This document shows, in pieces, positions 35,914 to 45,378 of a stretch of 64,000 bases of DNA (positions within the stretch are counted from its first letter, which is position 1; each line of letters opens with the position of its first letter). The notes beneath the pieces are model-generated. The model had not been told where the DNA came from, made no database searches, and saw only the letters and a list, made by a program, of their open reading frames with translations. The DNA is from Paracoccaceae bacterium (lineage in GTDB: Bacteria; Pseudomonadota; Alphaproteobacteria; Rhodobacterales; Rhodobacteraceae), in assembly GCA_958296035.1 (NCBI GenBank), contig OY282431.1:2588037-2652036 (forward strand), written 5' to 3'. The translations under genes were made by a program, and so were the position numbers.

Positions 35914-36528
35914 ATGTCGAAAAGTCTCAAAGTGGTTAGGTTCACAGCAATGAAGGACGGCACCAGGGAGGACTACAGGCTCCTTTCCGACCTTGAAAAG
36001 CCCTATCACGCCCTGACCTCGGAACGCATATTGTCAGAACTTGTCCGCCAGGGCGAGGACACATTAAGCGGTTACAAGATCACCAGACTCGAACATGGGC
36101 TGCAAGCGGCCACGCGGGCAAGTCGCGACAATGCGGACATTGACTGGATCGTTGGTGCTCTGCTCCACGATATTGGCGACGGGCTCGCTCCACAGAACCA
36201 CGACCGCTTTTCGGCGGAAGTCCTGCGGCCCTTCGTCAGAGAGGAGGTGGCCTGGGTCATTGAGCATCACGGTATATTTCAAATGAAATACTATGGTCAC
36301 CACTACGGATGGGACCCTGATGCGCGTGACAAGTTCAGGGACAACATCTACTTCGACTCCTGCGCCGGGTTCTGCGAGCGCTGGGATCAATCCTCATTCG
36401 ACCCTGATTACGAATGGGAGCCTGTCGAATACTTTGCCCCCATGGTCAAGGAGGTCTTTGGACGCCAAGCCTATGCGCCGGACATAATCCGCGCAGGCAC
36501 CGTCATCGGCATGCCTCCTGCTGCTTGA
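35914..36528 (+). CDS. HD-domain protein, probable mixed-valent diiron oxygenase (PhnZ/TmpB-like)
   Basis: The 204-residue protein carries the residues expected of the MIOX/PhnZ type HD oxygenases: YKITRLEHGLQAA (Glu-His before the HD pair), ALLHDIGDGL (HD), a third and fourth His in NHDRFSAEVLRP and VIEHHGIFQ, and a late Asp in FCERWDQSS. Ordinary HD phosphohydrolases do not share the Glu-His and Trp-Asp context. Together with the PhyH enzyme it may hydroxylate and then cleave a C-P or C-C bond. The substrate is unknown and no phosphonate transporter is nearby. Confidence 0.75.
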   Translation: MSKSLKVVRFTAMKDGTREDYRLLSDLEKPYHALTSERILSELVRQGEDTLSGYKITRLEHGLQAATRASRDNADIDWIVGALLHDIGDGLAPQNHDRFSAEVLRPFVREEVAWVIEHHGIFQMKYYGHHYGWDPDARDKFRDNIYFDSCAGFCERWDQSSFDPDYEWEPVEYFAPMVKEVFGRQAYAPDIIRAGTVIGMPPAA

Positions 36529-36875
36529 GGTTCCAACTCGTGAATGTTTGCGAGTATTGGTGGCGGTAGGAGCGTTTGCGCCGGTATCTGTCTAGCGTCC
36601 GGCACTGCTCTCAACACGGTGAAGCGGACAGGCGGCCATAACAGGTCGGCACGGCTCGCATGGTCTCTGTGCCTCCTGCACCGGATTCGTAGTTTTCTCG
36701 ACATTGCAGTGTGTGAACTGTTTACAATGACACGGTTGTGTCAACGACCAGGCCAGTACTGGCAGAAAATACAGTTTCTGCTAACAGAGGTTCTCCGCCA
36801 TGTTGTTGCCATCGGCAACCAACTGATGGCGGAGAAGGCAAGAATTGCAAGGTTGACCGGTGGCAATACCCGCGG
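36529..36875. other. Convergent spacer
   Basis: About 350 bases lie between the HD gene and the converging thiolase gene. I find no gene or clear terminator in it. Confidence 0.5.
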
Positions 36876-38069
36876 TCAGTGGGTCGTGTGCTCCAGCCGC
36901 TCAAAGGCCAGCGCGATGCCCTGACCTCCGCCGATGCACATGGTTGCCAACCCCAGGCGGCCATTGATGCGCTCCAGTTCGTAGAGTGCCTTGAGCACAA
37001 TGACAGTTCCCGTAGCACCGATAGGATGTCCCAGCGCAATTGCCCCGCCATTCGGATTCACCTTGCCGGCATCCAGCCCCAGTTCCCGGGAAACCGCTAC
37101 CGCCTGAGCTGCAAATGCCTCGTTGGACTCGACGACATCGAACTCGTCGGCACGCATGCCGAGCTTGCCGAGCAGGTTCCTGACCGCCGGTACGGGGCCA
37201 ATGCCCATAGTCTCCGGACGAACTCCGGCGTGTGCGTAACCAAGGACCCGGGCTCTGGGTTTCAGGCCGGCTGCTGCTGCTGCTTCGGCTCGCGCCAGCA
37301 CGATCGCTGCTGCACCGTCGTTGATGCCGGACGCATTACCTGCGGTTACCGTGCCGTCCTTCTTGAACACGGTACGTAGCGAAGCGAGGCGTTCGAGGGT
37401 CGTCGACTTTGGATGTTCATCAGCATCGAATACAACCGTCTGGCGCCTTTGCCGGACTTCGACGGGGACAATCTGGCTCTTGAAACGGCCCTTCGAAATC
37501 GCCGTCGCTGCCTTCGACTGGCTTTCAAGGGCAAAACTGTCCTGATCCTGGCGGCTGACATCATATTCCTGCGCCACGTTCTCGGCTGTGATGCCCATGT
37601 GGCCGGTTCCAAACGGGCAACTCAATGCGCCTATCATCATGTCAACAATTGCGGGGTTACCCATCTTCTTGCCCCAGCGCGTATCGGTCATTGCATGTGG
37701 AGACCTGCTCATGCACTCAGCACCTGCTGCTAGACCGTAATCCGCATCATTGAGCGTCAAAGACTGAATTACGGATACCATTGCTTGTATACCGCTGCCG
37801 CAAAGCCGGTTAACATTCATAGCCGGCGCGGAGTCCGGGATGCCGGCCTTGATGGCAGAAACTCTTGACAGGTACATGTCCCTGGGTTCTGTATTGATTA
37901 CATGGCCAAACGCTACATGGCCGATGTCAGCGGGCTCAATACCCGATTTGTCGATGGCAGCTCGTGCAGCGATTGCACCTAGTTCACTAGGCGCCGTTCC
38001 GGCAAGGGAACCGCCAAAAGTGCCGATGGCTGTCCTTGCCCCATCGAGGATTACGACTTCATTATCCAT
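36876..38069 (-). CDS. Acetyl-CoA acetyltransferase (thiolase)
   Basis: The 397-residue thiolase has the acyl-binding Cys in NVNRLCGSGIQAM, the VVESNEAFAAQAVAV and NPNGGAIALGHPIGATG blocks with the active His, and the second Cys in TMCIGGGQG. The start is ATG 38069; the frame is open further up, but there the family similarity ends. Its start overlaps the end of maiA by eight bases. In this cluster it could cleave acetoacetyl-CoA formed after acetoacetate release from homogentisate breakdown. Confidence 0.92.
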   Translation of the reverse strand: MDNEVVILDGARTAIGTFGGSLAGTAPSELGAIAARAAIDKSGIEPADIGHVAFGHVINTEPRDMYLSRVSAIKAGIPDSAPAMNVNRLCGSGIQAMVSVIQSLTLNDADYGLAAGAECMSRSPHAMTDTRWGKKMGNPAIVDMMIGALSCPFGTGHMGITAENVAQEYDVSRQDQDSFALESQSKAATAISKGRFKSQIVPVEVRQRRQTVVFDADEHPKSTTLERLASLRTVFKKDGTVTAGNASGINDGAAAIVLARAEAAAAAGLKPRARVLGYAHAGVRPETMGIGPVPAVRNLLGKLGMRADEFDVVESNEAFAAQAVAVSRELGLDAGKVNPNGGAIALGHPIGATGTVIVLKALYELERINGRLGLATMCIGGGQGIALAFERLEHTTH

Positions 38070-38706
38070 ACCTATTCTCCGGATTGAAATGATCTGGATG
38101 TGCTCTTGCAATTGCATCCAGCTGTTCAAGTTCGTGTACGACGCTCATGACGCTCGGATAATTGTCGAGCGAAACTTTCCAGCGTCTGGCATTGTAAATC
38201 TGGGCTACCAGGCAGATATCCGCCATTCCCGGTGTATCTCCGAGGCAATATCGGGCCTGGCCTGATTCGGTCAGGACTTGTTCAAACGCCTGCAGACCCA
38301 GAGGAATAAACTTCTGCATCCACTCATGCATCGTGATTGCACCGCCTGATGCCCTGTTGGCGTGCTGCGCAACCCGCAGGTTGCAGACCGGGTGAATCTC
38401 CATGGCCACAGCATAAGCGAGGGCGCGGTGCCGCGCCCGCGCCTCGGGCCCTCCGGGCAAGACGCGGCAATGACCCTTCTCATGAAGATACTCGATGATA
38501 GCGAGCGATTGAGTCAGTACAATCCCGTCAATCTCAAGCGCTGGCACGAGCCCCTGAGGATGGATACGCAAATAAGCTTCGCTGGACTGACAGCCTGCAA
38601 GGAGATCAACTGTACGTGACTCAAAATCGAGCCCGGCCATGTTTAGCGCAATGCGAACCCGGTAACAGGCCGAAGATCGCCAGAAATCGTGCAAGACAAT
38701 TTTCAT
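38062..38706 (-). CDS. maiA: Maleylacetoacetate isomerase (zeta GST)
   Basis: The 214-residue protein has the zeta-GST active-site loop RSSACYRVRIAL and the glutathione-binding NPQGLVPAL-like segment (HPQGLVPALEIDG, LTQSLAIIEYL). It isomerises maleylacetoacetate to fumarylacetoacetate. The start overlaps the marR stop in ATGA and its end overlaps the thiolase start, so the three form a tight minus-strand operon. Confidence 0.9.
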   Translation of the reverse strand: MKIVLHDFWRSSACYRVRIALNMAGLDFESRTVDLLAGCQSSEAYLRIHPQGLVPALEIDGIVLTQSLAIIEYLHEKGHCRVLPGGPEARARHRALAYAVAMEIHPVCNLRVAQHANRASGGAITMHEWMQKFIPLGLQAFEQVLTESGQARYCLGDTPGMADICLVAQIYNARRWKVSLDNYPSVMSVVHELEQLDAIARAHPDHFNPENRYG

Positions 38707-39230
38707 TTCGGGCTGCTTTCCATGAGAGTTTTCAATCCGAGCATGAAGGACCTGCGGTGTTCGCCAAGCGAGGAATCAAGCTCCGACTGAAACTGCCCGG
38801 CCAGTGGGAGAAGTTCACCAACGAGAACCCGCCCCTCCTGTGTGAGTTCAAGTCCAATTCTGCGCCGGTCATTACCATCTGCGTGCCGCGTGATGTACCC
38901 GGCTCGCACCAGCTTCTGGGCGGCTCTGCTGACCCTCGACTTATGCATCTCGACTTTCAAATTCAACTCGTTCATTCCGATGCTGTCAGTCTTCGAGAGG
39001 TGTAGAAGAATTCGCCATTCCGGTACTGAAAGACCGTACTTTCCGCCATAACGCCGCTCCAGCCGACGGCTCATGCGGCTTGTCAGTCGGCTCATCAGAT
39101 AGGGCAGAAAGTGCTCAAGATCGAACTCGGGACCGCTTTCTGTATCGACACTTTGCCGTGTGCTCTCGTTCTTGTCGTGGATGATCAAACCTCCGGCTGG
39201 CCCAATGTCCACTTCTGGTTCATGGTTCAC
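38703..39230 (-). CDS. MarR-family regulator of the homogentisate cluster
   Basis: The 175-residue protein has a MarR winged helix: YGLSVPEWRILLHLSK, MNELNLKVEMHKSRVSRAAQKLVRAGYI as recognition region, and the wing NDRRRIGLELTQEG. It is divergent from hmgA, and a perfect palindrome lies between them. It probably represses both arms and responds to a pathway intermediate. The first codon is GTG 39230. Confidence 0.85.
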   Translation of the reverse strand: MNHEPEVDIGPAGGLIIHDKNESTRQSVDTESGPEFDLEHFLPYLMSRLTSRMSRRLERRYGGKYGLSVPEWRILLHLSKTDSIGMNELNLKVEMHKSRVSRAAQKLVRAGYITRHADGNDRRRIGLELTQEGRVLVGELLPLAGQFQSELDSSLGEHRRSFMLGLKTLMESSPK

Positions 39231-39264
39231 GTCTCTCAGCGTTTCCGCTGCCCAATACAGATAT

Positions 39265-39282
39265 TAGTTGCAAGTGCAACTA
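39265..39282. promoter_or_regulatory. Palindromic MarR-type operator between marR and hmgA
   Basis: TAGTTGCAAGTGCAACTA is a perfect inverted repeat with 8-base arms and a 2-base centre, the usual size for a MarR dimer site. It lies 35 bases from the marR start and 58 from the hmgA start, well placed to control both. Confidence 0.7.
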
Positions 39283-39339
39283 CTTTTCCTGTACGGACCA
39301 TCGGAAGCGAAGGTTGATACGCCCGACTTGGAGGTTGAA

Positions 39340-40692
39340 ATGGAGAATAGCGCCGTCAAGCCTCGCATGATCCGCGCCAAGGCAAGCGATGGGACTTCGG
39401 CCGGCTACATGCCCGGATTTGGAAATGACTTTGAAACGGAAGCACTGGCCGGAGCATTGCCGCAAGGCCAGAACAGCCCGCAGCACTGTGCATATGGCCT
39501 CTACGCCGAGCAACTGTCGGGCACTCCCTTCACGGCGCCACGCCGGAGAAACGAACGTACCTGGTGTTACAGGATCCGGCCGTCGGTCAAACACTCGTCA
39601 AGATATCGCAGGTTTTCGCTCCGTTACTGGAAAACCGCGCCGCACATCGTCGATGACGTCGTCTCGCTGGGACAGTATCGCTGGGACCCGCTCCCCCTTG
39701 AGGAGCAGGGAACAAGCTTTCTTACCGGCATGCGTACCATAACAACGGCCGGCGACGTCAACACCCAGACCGGCATGGCAGCCCATGTCTATGTCGTTTC
39801 TGATTCAATGGTTGACGAATATTTCTACTCCGCCGATTCCGAATTGCTGATCGTGCCTCAGGAAGGACAACTTCGCATTTGCACCGAGCTCGGGACAATT
39901 GATCTTGCGCCCTACGAAATTGCCATTATCCCCAGAGGCATGCTGATGCGAGTGGAAGTGGTGACCGGACCGGGGCGTGGCTTTGTCTGCGAAAACTATG
40001 GCTCCAAGTTCGAATTGCCGGATCGGGGGCCAATCGGTGCCAACTGCCTTGCCAACGCGCGTGACTTCAAGACCCCGGTGGCCTGCTTCGAGGATCACGA
40101 GGCACCTTCACGCGTAATCGTCAAGTGGTGCGGAGGATTCCATGTGTGCGATATCGATCATTCTCCGCTCGACGTGGTCGCCTGGCATGGCAATTATGCG
40201 CCCTGCAAATACAATCTGGAAACCTTTTCGCCGGTCGGAGCCATCCTCTTTGATCACCCAGACCCGTCAATATTCACGGTTCTGACAGCCCCGTCAGCCA
40301 TCAGCGGTACAGCTAATGTCGATTTGATCCTGTTCCGCGATCGATGGTCGGTGGCTGAACACACGTTTCGACCACCGTGGTACCACAAGAACATCATGTC
40401 CGAATTGATGGGCAATTTGCATGGTATCTACGATGCCAAACCGGAAGGTTTCGTGCCCGGAGGGTTGAGTTTGCATAACATGATGCTACCTCATGGCCCC
40501 GACCGGGTTGCATTTGAATCCGCAACAAGTGCAGAGTTGAAACCCGCCAAACTCGAGAACACGATGAGCTTCATGTTTGAAACACGATTTCCCCAACATC
40601 TGACACGGTTCGCGGCCGAAGAGGCAGGGCTCCAGAGCGACTATATCGACTGCTGGCAGTCGCTTGAAAAGCGGTTCGACGGGAGTCCTTGA
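39340..40692 (+). CDS. hmgA: Homogentisate 1,2-dioxygenase
   Basis: The 450-residue protein matches HmgA along its length, from [20 protein letters not shown] at the start to the iron site: His in [12 protein letters not shown] with the Glu a few residues on, and the last His in [16 protein letters not shown]. It opens the aromatic ring of homogentisate to maleylacetoacetate. ATG 39340 has GGAGG five bases upstream. It is the first gene of the plus-strand arm. Confidence 0.96.
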   Translation: MENSAVKPRMIRAKASDGTSAGYMPGFGNDFETEALAGALPQGQNSPQHCAYGLYAEQLSGTPFTAPRRRNERTWCYRIRPSVKHSSRYRRFSLRYWKTAPHIVDDVVSLGQYRWDPLPLEEQGTSFLTGMRTITTAGDVNTQTGMAAHVYVVSDSMVDEYFYSADSELLIVPQEGQLRICTELGTIDLAPYEIAIIPRGMLMRVEVVTGPGRGFVCENYGSKFELPDRGPIGANCLANARDFKTPVACFEDHEAPSRVIVKWCGGFHVCDIDHSPLDVVAWHGNYAPCKYNLETFSPVGAILFDHPDPSIFTVLTAPSAISGTANVDLILFRDRWSVAEHTFRPPWYHKNIMSELMGNLHGIYDAKPEGFVPGGLSLHNMMLPHGPDRVAFESATSAELKPAKLENTMSFMFETRFPQHLTRFAAEEAGLQSDYIDCWQSLEKRFDGSP

Positions 40693-40696
40693 TCCA

Positions 40697-41590
40697 TTGA
40701 CATCCAGTAATTCGAAGTCTTTGGGGTCGTGCGACGATCGACAGGATCGGCTCGTCCTGCTAGGCACAAAGGGAGGCCCGTCGCTACCCTGTGTCAACCG
40801 CATGCTTCCAGCATCGCTTCTCGAAATCGGTGGCAAGGTCTGTGTAGTGGATTGCGGTCTTGGCGTGACCGCGGGCATTGTTGCGGCCGGCACCAGATTG
40901 GTTGACATCGATTACATCTTCCTGACTCATCTACATTCCGATCACGTCCTCGAACTCGGACCACTTCTCCACACGATCTGGACATCGGGTCGCCAGCAGC
41001 AGGTTAAAGTGTGGGGGCCTGCAGGCACCGGTAAGCTGGTTGACCGGTTCAGGGAGTCGATGCGTTTCGATATCGAAATCAGGGAGATGGATGAGGGCAG
41101 AGCCTCGTTCCGGGACACATTCGAAGTTACCGAGTATACTGAAGGATGCGTGCTGGCCAGTTGTCTCGAAGTGAATGCTCTGCGAGTTGCGCATCCACCA
41201 GTAACGGACTGCTTCGCTCTGCGTTTCGACTGTCAGGGATGGTCTGTGACCTTCAGCTCTGATACTTGCTACTTTCCTCCACTGGCAGAGTTTTCCCGAG
41301 ACACCAGGATTCTTGTTCACGAGGCGATGCTGACCTCTGCCATTGATCGCCTGATTGCACGAGCCCCGAATACCACCCGGCTGCGAGAGCACCTGTTGGC
41401 CAGCCACACTGATGCTTCAGATGCTGGCGCCATAGCCGCCGCAGCTGGTGCCGGTTTGTTGCTGCTGAACCACCTTGTGCCGGCAGACCCCGACATTCCG
41501 GATCAAGCGTGGCTTGATGCGGTTCGGACACAATGGAGCGGCGATGTTCGCCTTGGCTATGATGGCCTTGAAGTGAAGAGGATTGATTAA
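40697..41590 (+). CDS. Metallo-beta-lactamase fold hydrolase, RNase Z-like layout
   Basis: The protein (about 297 residues) has an intact metal site: THLHSDHVLELG (HxHxDH), His in LRVAHPPVTDCFALRF, Asp in FSSDTCYFPPLAEF and a C-terminal His in LLNHLVPADPDIPD. Its role in the homogentisate arm is not established; it may hydrolyse an ester or lactone intermediate. The start is uncertain. TTG 40697 is the best of several poor choices, since family similarity begins at LVLLGTKGGPSLP. Confidence 0.7.
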   Translation: MTSSNSKSLGSCDDRQDRLVLLGTKGGPSLPCVNRMLPASLLEIGGKVCVVDCGLGVTAGIVAAGTRLVDIDYIFLTHLHSDHVLELGPLLHTIWTSGRQQQVKVWGPAGTGKLVDRFRESMRFDIEIREMDEGRASFRDTFEVTEYTEGCVLASCLEVNALRVAHPPVTDCFALRFDCQGWSVTFSSDTCYFPPLAEFSRDTRILVHEAMLTSAIDRLIARAPNTTRLREHLLASHTDASDAGAIAAAAGAGLLLLNHLVPADPDIPDQAWLDAVRTQWSGDVRLGYDGLEVKRID

Positions 41591-42601
41591 ATGAAGTTAG
41601 CCTCGCTCAGCAATGGAACCAGGGACGGGAAGCTGGTGGTTGTGACCACAGACCTGACGCGTTGTTCCAGTGCCGAACACATAGCGCCAACATTACAGAA
41701 TGCACTCGACAATTGGGATGCGTGCAGCGAGGCATTGGAAAAACTGGCCAGGGAAGCCGAAAACGATCTGCATCTTCCGCCCTTTGAGGAAGCTGCTACC
41801 CGTTCTCCACTACCGAGAGCCTACCAGTGGGCAGATGGCTCGGCCTATCTGAATCACGTGGAATTGGTAAGAATGGCTCGCGGTGTCTCCGTGCCCAGGA
41901 GTTTCTTCGCTGATCCACTCATGTATCAGGGAGGGTCCGACACCTTTTACGATCCACACGGCCCCATTGTTATATCCGACGAAAACTGGGGGATCGACCT
42001 GGAAGCCGAGGTGGCCGTTGTCGTGGATGACGTCGCCATGGGAATATCTCCCGACGAGGCCTTGAAGCATATTCGCCTTGTAATGCTCGTCAATGATGTC
42101 AGTTTGCGCAACCTTATCCCGGCGGAGCTGGCAAAGGGATTTGGGTTCTTTCAGTCCAAGGTCGCCACAGCGTTTTCGCCGGTTGCCGTGACGCCGGCGG
42201 AGCTCGGCACTGCCTGGCGCGGCGGGAAGCTGCATCTTGCGCTCAACGTCGACGTCAATGGAAAACCCCTGGGACGGACAGAGGCCGGTGTAGACATGAC
42301 CTTCGGCTTCGGCCAACTCGTTGCCCACGCAGCGCGAACACGACACCTGGTAGCCGGCACAATTATCGGTTCCGGAACTGTCTCCAACAAGCTTGATGGC
42401 GGACCGGGCAAGCCGGTGTCCGAAGGTGGTGCCGGATATTCGTGCATTGCCGAAGTCAGGATGATCGAAACCATTCGCGACGGGCGGGCGCGCACGCCGT
42501 TCCTGCGCTTTGGAAATCAAGTCAGGATCTGGATGAATGACACTGAAGGACGGTCGATCTTCGGATCAATCTCCCAGAGAGTCGAAAAATACGAGGATTG
42601 A
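41591..42601 (+). CDS. fahA: Fumarylacetoacetate hydrolase
   Basis: The 336-residue protein has the FAH metal-site acids in WGIDLEAEVAVVVDD and MLVNDVSLRNLIP, the KGFGFFQSKVATAFSP segment and the IGSGTVSN block. It splits fumarylacetoacetate into fumarate and acetoacetate. The ATG follows the previous stop without a gap. Confidence 0.93.
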   Translation: MKLASLSNGTRDGKLVVVTTDLTRCSSAEHIAPTLQNALDNWDACSEALEKLAREAENDLHLPPFEEAATRSPLPRAYQWADGSAYLNHVELVRMARGVSVPRSFFADPLMYQGGSDTFYDPHGPIVISDENWGIDLEAEVAVVVDDVAMGISPDEALKHIRLVMLVNDVSLRNLIPAELAKGFGFFQSKVATAFSPVAVTPAELGTAWRGGKLHLALNVDVNGKPLGRTEAGVDMTFGFGQLVAHAARTRHLVAGTIIGSGTVSNKLDGGPGKPVSEGGAGYSCIAEVRMIETIRDGRARTPFLRFGNQVRIWMNDTEGRSIFGSISQRVEKYED

Positions 42602-42604
42602 CAA

Positions 42605-43555
42605 TTGGCAAAGAGCTTTGCGTCCCGCGGTGACCTGACCGAAAAGAAAATCAGCTTTACGGAGATCGGCCGAGGCCTCTATGCCTTCACAGCCGAGGGC
42701 GATCCCAATTCGGGAGTGATTATCGGCGATAATTCGGTAGCCGTTGTAGAGGCCCAGGCAACGCCCCGTCTGGCCGGCAAGGTCATTGAGGAAATTCGCA
42801 AGGTAACTGACAAGCCGATCTCGCACCTTATACTGACCCACTACCATGCTGTGCGGGTGCTTGGCGCAGTGGCCTACCGGGCACCACAGGTCATAATGTC
42901 CGACAAGGCAAGACACATGGTTGCAGAGCGCGGGCAGCAGGATTGGGACAGCGAATTTGAGAGATTTCCACGCCTGTTCGAAGGCCATGAATCTATTCCT
43001 GGCCTGACCTGGCCGACAACCACGTTCAGCCACGGCATGACGATCTACCTCGGCAGCCGCAAGGTCGAGTTGTCTTGCCCCGGGCGCGCTCATACGGCAG
43101 GCGATGCAGTTGTCTGGGTGCCGGATGAAGCTGTTCTGTTTACTGGCGATATCGTCGAATATCGTTCGGCATGCTATTGCGGGGATGCCCACTTTGAAGA
43201 CTGGACCAGGACGCTCGACAGTATTGCCGACTTTCAGGCCGGGGCGATCGCCCCGGGAAGGGGAGATGCGCTGGTAGGGGCTGAAATGGTCGGGAAAGCA
43301 CTTGCAGGCACTCGTGAGTTTCTTCATGCCATTTATGAGCCGGTATGCCGTGTCGTTCGACAGAAGGGATCGCTCAAGGATGCATGGAATGCGGTTCGGG
43401 TAGAGTGTGACCCCAAATACTCGGATTATGCCATTTACGAGCACTGCCTGCCATTCAATGTGGCCCGTGCCTATGATGAGGCAAGCGGAATAGACAATCC
43501 AAGAATCTGGACCGCCGAGCGCGACCTCGAACTCTGGTCAGTTCTTAACGGATAG
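42605..43555 (+). CDS. Metallo-beta-lactamase fold protein with altered HxHxDH motif
   Basis: The 316-residue protein has the fold (SGVIIGDNSVAVVEA, SHLILTHYHAVRVLGA, GRAHTAGDAVVWVPDEAVLFTGDIV), but the second half of the first metal motif is changed. HxHxDH reads HYHAVR, so one zinc site is probably lost. It lies between fahA and the FAD hydroxylase. Its job is unknown; a single-metal hydrolase or a binding protein are both possible. TTG 42605 is the apparent start. Confidence 0.7.
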   Translation: MAKSFASRGDLTEKKISFTEIGRGLYAFTAEGDPNSGVIIGDNSVAVVEAQATPRLAGKVIEEIRKVTDKPISHLILTHYHAVRVLGAVAYRAPQVIMSDKARHMVAERGQQDWDSEFERFPRLFEGHESIPGLTWPTTTFSHGMTIYLGSRKVELSCPGRAHTAGDAVVWVPDEAVLFTGDIVEYRSACYCGDAHFEDWTRTLDSIADFQAGAIAPGRGDALVGAEMVGKALAGTREFLHAIYEPVCRVVRQKGSLKDAWNAVRVECDPKYSDYAIYEHCLPFNVARAYDEASGIDNPRIWTAERDLELWSVLNG

Positions 43556-43609
43556 CCTGGAGCGAACAGAGGCATTCGACGATGAGTTGTCTCCAACCGT
43601 CGGACTCCG

Positions 43610-45163
43610 GTGCGATTTAGAACCAGGTCCTACCCATTCGCGCCACCGGAGGGATTGCGGCGCCCTGAGCCGCGCAAGCACGTGATCATTATCGGCGCAG
43701 GCCCGGTCGGGTTGGCGGCGGCCCTTGAGTTGTCAAATCACGGAATCGAGTGTGTTGTCCTTGACGATAACAACACGGTGGCGGTGGGCTCACGGGCCAT
43801 CTGCTGGTCCAAGCGGTCGCTTGAGATTCTTGACCGCCTCGGCATTGGAGACAAGGCGGTTGCCAAGGGTGTAGTGTGGAAGGTTGGCCGAACATTTCAT
43901 GGCGATACTGAGCTCTTCAACTTCGACTTGCTCCCTGAAAAGGGTCACAAACGCCCGGCCTTCATCAACCTTCAACAGTACTATGTTGAGGAATTCCTGA
44001 TCGAGGCGGCCAGCACCCGCCCAGACATCGACCTCAGGTTTCAGAATCGCCTCTTTGACGCTGTTCACCATGACGAGTATGTCGAGGTTGCGGTTGAGAC
44101 ACCAGACGGCACGTACCGTCTGGAGACCGAGTATCTCATTGCCTGCGACGGGGCCGGGTCGACCCTCCGCGGGTTGCTCGGGCTGGAATTTGCCGGGGAG
44201 CTGTTTGAGGAACGGTTTCTGATCGCTGACATCGAGATGGAAGCAGATTTTCCGTCAGAACGCCGCTTCTGGTTTGAGCCGACGTTTCACAGCGGCCAAT
44301 CGGCGCTGCTCCACAAGCAACCGGACAACATCTACCGCATTGACCTCCAGCTGGGCTGGGATGCCGATCCCGAAGTCGAATGCCGCAAGGAGAATGTGGA
44401 GCCGAGGATACGCCGCGTCGTAGGCTCCAGGGAATTCAGGATCGATTGGGTATCGGTCTACACCTTCCAGTGTCGACGGCTGTCCCGCTTTGTGCATGGT
44501 CGCGTTATTTTTGCCGGAGACTCGGCCCATGTGGTTTCACCCTTTGGCGCCAGGGGTGGCAACTCAGGTCTGCAGGACATAGACAATCTGGGCTGGAAGC
44601 TTGCCGCCATTCTTGACCGACGGGCACCTCCCGGGTTGCTCGACTCCTATGACCGCGAGCGTACATTCGGGGCAGACCGCAACATTGCACACTCGACCAG
44701 AACCACCAAGTTCATGACGCCAGCCGATGGGATCGAGCGTACATTCAGAGACCAGCTACTGAAGTTGGCGCGCCATGCGCCGTTTGCCCGCGCCTGGATC
44801 AACTCGGGGCGGTTATCGACGCCCTGTGTCTATCCCGGAATCCGTGATGATGCGCCGGACCTCCCGATCTCGGCGCGACCGGGGAGCGTGGCGCCAGATG
44901 CACCACAGCGGCAGTCCTGGTTGCTTGATCAATTCGGCGGGATGGTTGTCATCGCCGGAATCGGCATTGATCCGCCCGCACTCCCCGGCTCCAGGCCCCT
45001 GCATGTTGAGATCAATGCGTTTGTGCGGCAGCGATACCTGGGGCAGGGCCGGAAGGCGGTCTATTTGGTGCGTCCGGATCAGGTTATCGCAGGGCGCTGG
45101 CTGCGCACCTCGGACGACGAATTGAGATCAGCGATAAAGGAGGTTTATGAAGGCAAGCGATGA
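43610..45163 (+). CDS. FAD-dependent aromatic hydroxylase (MhpA/PheA-like)
   Basis: The 517-residue flavoprotein has the Rossmann GxGxxG in HVIIIGAGPVGLAAALEL, the DG motif YLIACDGAGSTLR and the GD motif RVIFAGDSAHVVSPFGARGGNSG. A C-terminal thioredoxin-like tail ends in QVIAGRWLRTSDDEL. It belongs with phenol and 3-hydroxyphenylpropionate hydroxylases and may supply homogentisate or an isomer by ring hydroxylation. GTG 43610 is the only sensible start. The stop overlaps the DUF2783 gene in ATGA. Confidence 0.85.
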   Translation: MRFRTRSYPFAPPEGLRRPEPRKHVIIIGAGPVGLAAALELSNHGIECVVLDDNNTVAVGSRAICWSKRSLEILDRLGIGDKAVAKGVVWKVGRTFHGDTELFNFDLLPEKGHKRPAFINLQQYYVEEFLIEAASTRPDIDLRFQNRLFDAVHHDEYVEVAVETPDGTYRLETEYLIACDGAGSTLRGLLGLEFAGELFEERFLIADIEMEADFPSERRFWFEPTFHSGQSALLHKQPDNIYRIDLQLGWDADPEVECRKENVEPRIRRVVGSREFRIDWVSVYTFQCRRLSRFVHGRVIFAGDSAHVVSPFGARGGNSGLQDIDNLGWKLAAILDRRAPPGLLDSYDRERTFGADRNIAHSTRTTKFMTPADGIERTFRDQLLKLARHAPFARAWINSGRLSTPCVYPGIRDDAPDLPISARPGSVAPDAPQRQSWLLDQFGGMVVIAGIGIDPPALPGSRPLHVEINAFVRQRYLGQGRKAVYLVRPDQVIAGRWLRTSDDELRSAIKEVYEGKR

Positions 45164-45369
45164 CTGCCGAATTGAAAATGAACCGCGCCCCGCCCCATGT
45201 GGATGAGTTGTACCAGGATTTGCTTGGTTCGTTCGAGGATCTGTCGGATGACCAGAAACTTGAATATGCGGTCCTGATGCTCGTAACCTTGAGCAATCAG
45301 ATTGGCGACAGGAAGGTGGTTTCCGAAGCAATCAGGCTTTGCCGCCATGTCGTCCGGAACGGACCATAG
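45160..45369 (+). CDS. DUF2783 small protein
   Basis: The 69-residue acidic, helical protein (DELYQDLLGSFEDLSDDQKL, LMLVTLSNQIGDRKVVSEA) matches the DUF2783 family, which is found beside this kind of FAD hydroxylase. It overlaps the hydroxylase by four bases, suggesting that it is a translationally coupled partner. Confidence 0.75.
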   Translation: MTAELKMNRAPPHVDELYQDLLGSFEDLSDDQKLEYAVLMLVTLSNQIGDRKVVSEAIRLCRHVVRNGP

Positions 45370-45378
45370 ACCGGTGAC

